This document shows positions 1 through 4,690 of a DNA stretch of 5,096 nt, piece after piece; position 1 is the stretch's first letter; each line of letters starts with the position of its first letter. The DNA comes from a candidate division Zixibacteria bacterium 4484_93 (GTDB lineage Bacteria; UBP14; UBA6098; 4484-93), in NCBI GenBank assembly GCA_002085385.1, contig NATO01000123.1, positions 1 through 5,096 of the forward strand, read 5' to 3'. The notes below the pieces were generated by a model that made no database searches, was not told where the DNA came from, and worked only from the letters and a program-made list of their open reading frames with translations. The position numbers and the translations under genes were made by a program.

Positions 1-941
1 GTTGCGTCCGGGTAGATAAAAATCGTGTATCCCTTAAACCTTTTTGTTATCTCCCGCGCCATCTCCCAGCTGTTCGAGTTGGGCAGGTATATCTCATCGA
101 CGACCCAGAGCTCATCCCCAACATCCTGTGTAACCGTCGCAGCCATCGGGTTCACATTGAAGTCCATTCCGATATGGAGTGGAATGTCGGGCAGAAGCCG
201 CACCTCCGATGAGACATTCTTCTCCATCGAGAACTCGAAATACACCCTCCCTGTGGTAAGCTCGTTGAACTTGCCGTGGATGTATCTTTCGGCGTATTTG
301 TCATCGAGAGCGGCGAGCAGATTCTCCCTGTATCCCTCTGGGAGATATGTATTATCGAGGGTGGAGGAGAAGACAACACCGAACCTCTCCTTCTTTGTGG
401 TGGGGTTAATGAATAGTCGGTATATCCAGGAAGAGAAATCCCCCGGGTTGGTCGTGAAGAAGCCGACCCTTTTCGGGATATGCGGCAATCGAAGGCGGGA
501 TACAAGGAGATAGAATATCTGCTCGTCGACATCCACTGCCTCATCTATATAAAAGAAACCGAGGTTCAAACTTTTCAGGTTCTCATCCCCGAGGTGCCTG
601 AACAGGATAACAGAGCCGTTGACGAGTTCGAGCATCGTGTCCGTTTTGGAGTATCCCTTGATAATCGAATCCGGCGTCAGCTCGCGGAATGTTCTCATCG
701 TCGTGTCCCGAAGCTGTGGGAACGAATTCCTCGCCACGAGCCCCACATTCCCTGGATACATCGATGCGAGCAGGAGCGACTTCACACATCCGGCGATGGT
801 CTTTCCTGCTCCCCAGCCACCGATATAGCCAAAGAAATCGAACCGCCTGTCCATTATCAGGAACTCCTTCTGCTTCGGCAGAGGGACAAATCTGTCGAGC
901 TTCGGCGTCGAAGGCGAATCTATGGTGAAGCTATTTTTCAT
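1..941 (-). CDS. terL: Phage terminase large subunit, C-terminus beyond window edge
   Basis: This is the ATPase-nuclease motor that pumps phage DNA into the prohead and cuts it. About 313 codons are visible before the gene leaves the left edge; family members usually have 400-550 residues. In order I see Walker A GGWGAGKT (residues 41-48), Walker B FFYIDE (129-134, catalytic Glu134), the coupling motif TTNPG (163-167), and the start of an RNase H-like nuclease: GMDFNVNP (Asp260), VVDEIYL (Asp282/Glu283) and YPD (Asp312) as candidate metal ligands. The start is one of two adjacent in-frame ATGs (944 or 941). GGAAGG lies just upstream, and 941 gives the better spacing. The gene overlaps the end of terS by 11-14 bases, so translation is probably coupled. 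All ATPase motifs are intact, so I see no decay in this part. The fold assignment is confident; the exact terminase subfamily is not. Confidence 0.95.
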   Translation of the reverse strand, partial: MKNSFTIDSPSTPKLDRFVPLPKQKEFLIMDRRFDFFGYIGGWGAGKTIAGCVKSLLLASMYPGNVGLVARNSFPQLRDTTMRTFRELTPDSIIKGYSKTDTMLELVNGSVILFRHLGDENLKSLNLGFFYIDEAVDVDEQIFYLLVSRLRLPHIPKRVGFFTTNPGDFSSWIYRLFINPTTKKERFGVVFSSTLDNTYLPEGYRENLLAALDDKYAERYIHGKFNELTTGRVYFEFSMEKNVSSEVRLLPDIPLHIGMDFNVNPMAATVTQDVGDELWVVDEIYLPNSNSWEMAREITKRFKGYTIFIYPDA

Positions 942-1329
942 CATCACCTTCCGGGTTAAATCGCAGCCTAATATCTACTGGACCGCTTGTCTCTTCTGTG
1001 GAGTTCAATTCATACAGCTTGCAGCTCCGCTCGATTATGTCGGATATGAGCTTTATCGCAGCGATTCTTGTGCGGAAATCATCCGGTGGAACGGAATCGA
1101 GACTGTCCCAGGAAATTTTCAGAAGCCTCTCGAGTCTTTCAAGGTACCTTGCTTTGAGTGCAACCTTGTCAAGCCTCTCAAGCCTCCTTCTTGTCTTCGC
1201 CTTTGCATTCCCTATGACCTTCGATACACTCTGTAGCCTGAGCCCGAGAACCTCTGATATCTCCTCTGGAGTGTATCCCTTCAACGATAGTTCCTTTATA
1301 ATTCTGTGTCTTTCTCTTTTTTGTTCCAT
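931..1329 (-). CDS. terS: Phage terminase small subunit (DNA-recognition)
   Basis: This 132-residue protein probably recognises the packaging site and loads the large terminase subunit onto phage DNA. Residues about 9-42 form a helix-turn-helix (KGYTPEEISEVLGLRLQSV), typical of small terminases. A Lys/Arg-rich helical middle follows (about 43-75), then a helix (RIAAIKLISDIIE, about 88-100) that could serve oligomerisation, and an acidic C-terminal tail ending EGDDEK. The size fits small terminases, which usually have 100-180 residues. The ATG at 1329 is preceded by GGAG at 1340-1343 with a 10-nt gap. Its stop lies inside the start of terL, the classic terS-terL order. Small terminases diverge widely, so the call rests partly on this neighbour. 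A consensus promoter and a palindrome lie directly upstream, so it is probably the first gene of a repressor-controlled transcript. A plain helix-turn-helix regulator is the alternative. Confidence 0.85.
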   Translation of the reverse strand: MEQKRERHRIIKELSLKGYTPEEISEVLGLRLQSVSKVIGNAKAKTRRRLERLDKVALKARYLERLERLLKISWDSLDSVPPDDFRTRIAAIKLISDIIERSCKLYELNSTEETSGPVDIRLRFNPEGDDEK

Positions 1330-1344
1330 ATTCTATTTTCTCCA

Positions 1345-1363
1345 GATTAGGCAACCCCTAATC
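1345..1363. promoter_or_regulatory. Palindromic operator at terS transcription start
   Basis: GATTAGG-CAACC-CCTAATC is a perfect 7-bp inverted repeat with a 5-bp spacer (19 bp in all). It sits roughly at +2 to +20 of the predicted terS transcript, where a bound dimer would block transcription initiation. The divergent XRE-family repressor is the obvious candidate ligand, which is inference. As RNA the same bases could form a 7-bp hairpin that ends immediately before the terS Shine-Dalgarno, so a role in translation is also possible. Confidence 0.7.
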
Positions 1364-1371
1364 CAACACCA

Positions 1372-1399
1372 ATTATATAAACTTTTCCGCGTTTGTCAA
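1372..1399 (-). promoter_or_regulatory. Sigma-70 promoter for terS-terL
   Basis: On the minus strand TTGACA (1399-1394) and TATAAT (1377-1372) are separated by 16 bases, so both boxes match the consensus exactly. Upstream of the -35 box lies a T-rich stretch that could act as an UP element. Transcription should start near 1365, giving a leader of about 36 nt before the terS ATG. The palindrome at 1345-1363 lies just downstream of that start, which suggests a strong promoter held in check by a repressor. Confidence 0.85.
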
Positions 1400-1400
1400 G

Positions 1401-1429
1401 AAAAAAATTAGATAACAATGAATTTTTTT
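1401..1429. repeat. A/T-rich inverted repeat between divergent promoters
   Basis: AAAAAAATT (1401-1409) and AATTTTTTT (1421-1429) form a perfect 9-bp inverted repeat around an 11-bp centre. It lies between the leftward -35 box (1394-1399) and the rightward one (1449-1454). It could act as paired UP elements, a bend, or a site for a nucleoid or host factor. I see no open reading frame across it. Confidence 0.6.
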
Positions 1430-1448
1430 GAAGAATATCCCGAAAAGC

Positions 1449-1477
1449 TTGACAAAAGATAGGTAGTTCCTTATATT
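1449..1477 (+). promoter_or_regulatory. Sigma-70 promoter for the XRE repressor gene
   Basis: TTGACA (1449-1454) and TATATT (1472-1477) are separated by an optimal 17 bases. The predicted start near 1484 gives a short leader of about 22 nt before the ATG at 1506. The AGG-N5-CCT operator-like element lies between the two boxes, which suggests autoregulation of the repressor. Confidence 0.85.
1460..1474. promoter_or_regulatory. Second operator-like site inside the repressor promoter
   Basis: TAGG-TAGTT-CCTT resembles the perfect palindrome at 1345-1363. It keeps AGG-N5-CCT with the same 5-bp spacer but has less symmetrical outer bases (GATAGG on the left, CCTTAT on the right). It lies between the -35 and -10 boxes of the rightward promoter. 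A weaker second site here would let the repressor limit its own synthesis. The similarity is visible; the function is inferred. Confidence 0.45.
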
Positions 1478-1505
1478 TGTTAAGGCATTAAAGGAGAAAT
1501 CTATT

Positions 1506-1940
1506 ATGGTAAAGCGTGTATCGGAGCTTGGGAGACGCATTCTTCATCGGATGATAGATGTCGGGATAAAGCATCAGAAGGAGTTGGCGGAGAGGGTCGG
1601 GCTCTCGCCTGCCTCGATAAACAATTTTATCACAGGTGAGGCAACGCCGAGGGCGGCAACATTTATCAGGCTTTCTGAGGCTCTCGATTGCAGTGTGGAT
1701 TACCTGCTTGGCAGGGCGGATGTTCCGAAGCCTGAGGAGGCGGTATCGCGTGATGTCAGGCGGTTCCTTCTCGGAGACAAGGATATCCGTTCCCTTCTGA
1801 GACATAGGTTTTCCGATGAGGAGTTATCCGAGCTCGAGGTGATGTTCCGGCTCTTCAATTCTCCAGGGCTTACCAGAGACGACCTCGAGATGATTGTCCG
1901 CATCGTTGAGGGTATAGTGGAGGCGAGGAAAGGGAAATAG
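1506..1940 (+). CDS. XRE/CI-like transcriptional repressor
   Basis: This 144-residue DNA-binding protein is probably the lysogeny-type repressor of the phage module. Residues 7-69 form an XRE-family helix-turn-helix domain: the turn and recognition helix lie within QKELAERVGLSPASINNFI (24-42), and the domain ends with the family hallmark DCSVDYLLGR (61-70). The remaining 75 residues are helical and charged, probably for dimerisation. There is no S24 peptidase (LexA/CI-type self-cleavage) domain, so induction would need an antirepressor or another signal. The ATG at 1506 has AAGGAG at 1491-1496 with a 9-nt gap, and a near-consensus promoter lies upstream. The gene diverges from terS and converges on usp. 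Its G+C (58% over 1561-1620) is well above that of the R-M genes. The target set is inferred from the palindromes in its own divergent promoter region. Confidence 0.9.
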   Translation: MVKRVSELGRRILHRMIDVGIKHQKELAERVGLSPASINNFITGEATPRAATFIRLSEALDCSVDYLLGRADVPKPEEAVSRDVRRFLLGDKDIRSLLRHRFSDEELSELEVMFRLFNSPGLTRDDLEMIVRIVEGIVEARKGK

Positions 1941-2043
1941 AGATTGCTGAAAAAGGTAAAATATACACTTAAAAAAACTTAAAAAATTCCAAAAAGATTC
2001 CCAAAAAACCAGATTTTCTCACAGCGGTTATCTATTTCCCTTT
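1929..2043. repeat. 13-bp inverted repeat bounding the convergent gene ends
   Basis: AAAGGGAAATAGA at 1929-1941 recurs as its exact reverse complement at 2031-2043. Each copy encodes the last residues and stop codon (KGK-stop) of one of the two converging genes, the repressor and the universal stress protein. The 89 bases between are A-rich on the plus strand. The gap holds no gene, and I found no canonical GC hairpin followed by a U-run. The repeat could be coincident Lys-Gly-Lys tails, a terminator arm, or the ends of a small inserted element. Confidence 0.6.
1971..2008. other. Phased A-tracts in convergent intergenic region
   Basis: Four A-tracts on the plus strand (1971-1977, 1981-1986, 1991-1995, 2003-2008) have centres about 9.5, 9.5 and 12.5 bases apart, close to one helical turn. 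Such phasing is known to curve DNA. For the leftward transcript of usp the same tracts become U-runs, which may help stop transcription without a clear hairpin. Confidence 0.5.
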
Positions 2044-2475
2044 GACTGCCAGCACAGGGATATGGGATTTTCTCAGCACCCTTTCGGCGACGGAGCCTAT
2101 CATAAAATGTTCCAGTCCTGTTTCGCCGTGTGTTCCCATAACGATCATATCGATATTCTCGCGCTCGGCGAATCGGATTATCTCATCGCACGGTTTGCCG
2201 TTTGATAGCACTGCTTCGTATTCGACATCTTTTGCTTCATTGCCGACGAATTTTTTCACCATCGGGATGAAGTTTTCCTGCATATAGCTCCACATCTCGT
2301 CGATTTTGAATCCGCCTGCGACGAAGATTGGGTCGAGGGTTCTCTCCTCGCTGAACACATGCTGGATGAAGAGTTTTGCCCCGAATTTTTCTGCCAGAAG
2401 CAGAGCATACATAAATGCTGGTCGTGAGTTATCGGAGAAATCTGTCGGATACAGTATTTTCTTTATCGCTTTCAT
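2032..2475 (-). CDS. Universal stress protein, UspA family, ATP-binding type
   Basis: This 147-residue cytoplasmic protein belongs to the universal stress protein family, small alpha/beta nucleotide-binding dimers linked to stress survival. It opens with the family start KKILYPTDFS (residues 5-14, Asp12 at the nucleotide pocket) and carries the complete ATP-binding signature G-x2-G-x9-G-S (Gly114, Gly117, Gly127, Ser128), followed by ERVLRKSHIPVLAV (131-144). The length is that of a single-domain Usp. The ATG at 2475 has a good Shine-Dalgarno (GGAAAGGA, about 6 nt upstream). It begins only 16 nt after the nuclease stop, so the two are probably cotranscribed, although its G+C (53% over 2041-2100) is much higher than that of the nuclease gene. 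This suggests either a resident gene that an R-M island landed beside, or a recruited accessory. The family call is firm; the ligand and trigger are unknown. Confidence 0.95.
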   Translation of the reverse strand: MKAIKKILYPTDFSDNSRPAFMYALLLAEKFGAKLFIQHVFSEERTLDPIFVAGGFKIDEMWSYMQENFIPMVKKFVGNEAKDVEYEAVLSNGKPCDEIIRFAERENIDMIVMGTHGETGLEHFMIGSVAERVLRKSHIPVLAVKGK

Positions 2476-2491
2476 ATCTGTTCCTTTCCTG

Positions 2492-3616
2492 TTAGGCTAA
2501 ATTCTTAAGCATTTGATATGTCTTCTCAAGGTCTTCGACATTTTCATATATTTTTCTTATTGGTTTCAGTTTCACAGCAGAATAATAGAAAATCATATCT
2601 TGGGTCATATCTTCTAGCAGATTTATCGAAAACAAGGCATATCTGGTTTCCTCTAAAGGGCTTACTTTCAGTGACGACCTGTAAGAACCATCTTTTTCAT
2701 AGAAGCCCTTGACTTTTTCAAGCAATTCCTCGATTTTACTGACTAACTGGTCAAGTTCATTCGGTTTCAGTTCTATCTTGGAATAGAGAAAATCGGTGCA
2801 GTAGACAATCTTATATATATCTTCCAGTGAGTTATCCTCGTTGATATAACCTAAAAGATAGATGAGCCAGAGATTAGCATTTTGTGGAAACTTATTTATG
2901 TTATCCAGGATGAAACAGACCTTGAAAAAGCTGTCTAAATCCTTGGGTATAATTTTTACAAGTTTGTTTTCATCGATTATACCTTGAAGAGTGTGAGAAA
3001 GTTTTTCTTTATTCATATCGATTAACTCATGTTGAAAATTCAGGATAAAATTTTTGGCATCTATTCTCTTGCAAAGATTTTTTAATGTAGGGTCTAATTT
3101 AAGTAATTCTTCAAACTTTTCTCTTCTTACCCTGAAAGCGTAACTCCGCCATGCTGGCACCATTCCATACTCAGCATTTTCCACTATCCACTCGGGGCTA
3201 AATATTGCATATTTTTTTAATGGCTTATGGATATAAACGAAGAGTTTATTTTCAATGGGTATTCGTTTTCCCTTCTTTTTGGGGGCGACCTTGGATACCT
3301 TAAAGTCATAAAGTTTCAAACCTGTTTTTTCAGCATATTGGAATTCAAATTCTATCTTTTCATTATCTACCTCTGCAATAAAGTCAGGTTCTCTTGAAAC
3401 TCCTCCTTTTCTTAGAAACCACAAAAATTTGTCCCCACCGGACTTATAAACATTGACCCGTTTCTTCGGATATAGTTGCTTTACTTTGCTTTCCAACCAC
3501 TCCAAAGTTTCTAATTCAGCAATTGCTTTTTTCTTCATATCCTTTCGGTATTCTAAATAGGTCCGGGATTTTATATCGCTGGATTGGGCATATATCGTTT
3601 TCGCATCCAACTTCAT
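2492..3616 (-). CDS. Probable type II restriction endonuclease
   Basis: I do not recognise this 374-residue protein by family. It is called a restriction endonuclease because it follows a DNA methyltransferase by 10 nt and has a candidate PD-(D/E)xK-type core: PDF (Pro77-Asp78), then IEFEFQ with Glu91 and Gln93, and basic residues further on (KVSK, 106-109). The usual Lys is replaced by Gln, as known in BglII-type active sites; this is pattern matching, not proof. The N-terminus is Lys-rich and helical, the middle mixes strands with aromatic residues (PEWIVENAEY), and residues about 220-374 are mostly helical. The frame is open from an ATG at 3679, but that start overlaps the methyltransferase by 53 bases. 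ATG 3616, just after its stop, fits better (GTGAG about 9 nt upstream). The gene is very A/T-rich (25% G+C over 3001-3060), suggesting transfer. I see no membrane segment or signal peptide. Confidence 0.6.
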   Translation of the reverse strand: MKLDAKTIYAQSSDIKSRTYLEYRKDMKKKAIAELETLEWLESKVKQLYPKKRVNVYKSGGDKFLWFLRKGGVSREPDFIAEVDNEKIEFEFQYAEKTGLKLYDFKVSKVAPKKKGKRIPIENKLFVYIHKPLKKYAIFSPEWIVENAEYGMVPAWRSYAFRVRREKFEELLKLDPTLKNLCKRIDAKNFILNFQHELIDMNKEKLSHTLQGIIDENKLVKIIPKDLDSFFKVCFILDNINKFPQNANLWLIYLLGYINEDNSLEDIYKIVYCTDFLYSKIELKPNELDQLVSKIEELLEKVKGFYEKDGSYRSSLKVSPLEETRYALFSINLLEDMTQDMIFYYSAVKLKPIRKIYENVEDLEKTYQMLKNLA

Positions 3617-3626
3617 AGTTTTTATC

Positions 3627-4034
3627 TCACAATAATTTAGTTTGATAATTTTTAAGACTTTTTGCCGCTTCAAAAGCAATCTCCGGATTTATTTCATACC
3701 CTATGCCATTGCGTTTCAAATCTGCCGCTGCTAAGAGAGTAGTTCCAGATCCGACAAAAGGGTCAAGAATTGTTTCGCCAACGTAGCTAAACGCCTTGAT
3801 GAGTCTGAAGGGAAGTTCATTGGGGAATGGTGCTACGTGATTTCTTCTATCTCCGCTTCCCTGAGGTTTCATTATCCATACATCACTCTTTTTTATAGAT
3901 AACCAGAATTCTTTACTTAACTTCGATTGCTCTTTTTGCTCTTCTGTTAGATGTCCGTATTTTCTAAATCCCTTTTTTTCAGGTGATATGGATATGTCCC
4001 AAAATGAGCCCTTACCCCATTTGTCTTGTGCCAT
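3627..4034 (-). CDS. Beta-class DNA methyltransferase, C-terminal half in shifted frame
   Basis: This frame holds the second half of the methyltransferase. Motif X (NHVAPFPNELP, residues 65-75) is followed by motif I of the S-adenosylmethionine site (ILDPFVGSGTT, 89-99) and motif II (GYEINPE, 112-118). Motif IV is in the preceding frame, so the order IV-X-I marks a beta-class enzyme. Without motif IV this piece cannot methylate DNA alone. The ATG at 4034 opens the frame, with only a weak AGAG ahead of it. Residues 1-20 are probably a shadow of the real protein, because the other frame looks more like methyltransferase here. Genuine coding probably resumes near EKKGFRKYGHL (19-29). A -1 slip, or one added base in the A-run at 3973-3979, would join it to the upstream half. 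A genuine two-subunit enzyme with overlapping genes is the alternative. Confidence 0.75.
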   Translation of the reverse strand: MAQDKWGKGSFWDISISPEKKGFRKYGHLTEEQKEQSKLSKEFWLSIKKSDVWIMKPQGSGDRRNHVAPFPNELPFRLIKAFSYVGETILDPFVGSGTTLLAAADLKRNGIGYEINPEIAFEAAKSLKNYQTKLL

Positions 4035-4633
4035 ACTATATCTCTTTTGAAGATAAAACCTATTTTTTCGCAGATGTCTATCGTTTTGCCCGCCAAGTTT
4101 AGCGTCCTAAACCCGCCATCTCCAAGTCTTATAGGGAGGTTCATAATATTTATGAACGCCTTTCTCCCGGGCTGCAATACTCTGAAAACTTCTCTCCATA
4201 CCTGGCTTATCTTTTCAAACCATTCATCGATATAATGAATATTACCAAGGTCGCCTTCGATAGGACCGCTTGAGTACATCTTTGCATCGAAATAGGGAGG
4301 GGAAGTAATCATCAAGTGGACACTGTTCTTAGAGATGTCGTCCATTCTCATAGAGTTCTTTACAAGGATTTTTTGGGTGGTTCCATTTACCTCAATAATA
4401 TTTATTTCTTTAACATCTATCCGCTTATTTGCCTTTTTAGTTCCAGAGCTCATCTCGTATTCCTTGAGGGCTTTTATATCAAAACGCATTTGTCCACTGG
4501 CAGCGGTCGAAGATTTTATTATCCGTGCTCTGGCAAGGCAATGCAAGGTTTCAACTGATATTTTAAGGTACTTCGCAGCCTCGATTGCTGAAAGATATGA
4601 CCTATTCTTATAATCCTCCGATGTTTTATGCAT
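3947..4633 (-). CDS. HTH-DNA methyltransferase fusion, N-terminal half (frameshifted)
   Basis: This is the first half of a site-specific DNA methyltransferase that would protect the host from the nuclease encoded next to it. Residues 12-59 form an excisionase/MerR-type helix-turn-helix (SYLSAIEAAKYLKISVETL, ending QMRFDIKALKEY). Catalytic motif IV is TSPPY (110-114), the SPPY form most often seen in N4-cytosine methyltransferases. FRVLQPGRKAFINI (150-163) and RDIVWHKTNG (197-206, motif VIII-like) follow. The frame then leaves the family pattern after GTYPY (212-216) and stops at residue 228, without motifs X and I. With one extra A in the run at 3973-3979 it would continue into the C-terminal half, giving about 335 residues. 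The ATG at 4633 has AGAGAG about 9 nt upstream; GGAGG is 22 nt away, too far. It lies 57 nt after the TPR gene. N4-cytosine rather than N6-adenine specificity is a guess. Confidence 0.8.
   Translation of the reverse strand: MHKTSEDYKNRSYLSAIEAAKYLKISVETLHCLARARIIKSSTAASGQMRFDIKALKEYEMSSGTKKANKRIDVKEINIIEVNGTTQKILVKNSMRMDDISKNSVHLMITSPPYFDAKMYSSGPIEGDLGNIHYIDEWFEKISQVWREVFRVLQPGRKAFINIMNLPIRLGDGGFRTLNLAGKTIDICEKIGFIFKRDIVWHKTNGVRAHFGTYPYHLKKRDLENTDI
3973..3979 (-). other. A7 run at the methyltransferase frame break
   Basis: The minus strand reads CTG-AAA-AAA-AGG in the upstream frame. The downstream half needs ...AAA-AAG-GGA, the -1 frame. One more A would join the two, or a ribosome could slip back one base on AAA. 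It is not a canonical X-XXY-YYZ heptamer in the upstream frame. The run falls between motif VIII and motif X, where beta-class enzymes carry the target-recognition region. Confidence 0.7.
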
Positions 4634-4690
4634 TGTATTTACTCTCTCTTTTTTTCCTCCAGCATATCCTTGACCCGCATATCCTGTTTC
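4634..4690 (-). promoter_or_regulatory. Leader between TPR gene and methyltransferase
   Basis: In minus-strand order these 57 bases contain GGAGG (4660-4656), a second run of seven A (4655-4649), an alternating GA stretch, and then the ATG at 4633. No start codon sits at the right distance from GGAGG. A 13-residue reading frame (ATG 4680 to TAA 4639, MRVKDMLEEKKRE) covers the GGAGG and ends 5 nt before the methyltransferase ATG, so coupled translation is possible. I see no promoter or terminator here. Confidence 0.35.

Noticed and set aside
25..959. Plus-strand open frames of 64-162 codons across the terL region
   Set aside because: They lie antisense to terL, whose Walker, coupling and nuclease motifs are clear; the plus-strand translations show no recognisable domain.
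1370..1385. Archaeal-type TATA box (TTTATATAA preceded by purines) upstream of terS
   Set aside because: A perfect bacterial -35/-10 pair overlaps it, and the divergent gene also has a bacterial promoter, so the resemblance is probably accidental.
922..1411. Plus-strand open frames of 104 and 137 codons across terS and its promoter
   Set aside because: They are antisense to terS and cross its promoter and operator, and have no convincing ribosome site or domain.
1941..2031. Intrinsic terminator between repressor gene and usp
   Set aside because: A- and T-runs are abundant, but I found no stable GC-rich stem directly before a U-run on either strand.
2505..2550. Possible separate promoter for usp (minus-strand TTGAGA-N16-TAAGAA) at the end of the nuclease gene
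   Set aside because: The -35-like box is fair but the -10-like box matches only three of six consensus bases, so support is too weak.
3617..3679. Upstream ATG at 3679 giving a 395-residue nuclease
   Set aside because: It would overlap the methyltransferase C-terminus by 53 bases; the ATG at 3616 follows that stop by 10 nt and fits operon spacing better. It cannot be fully excluded.
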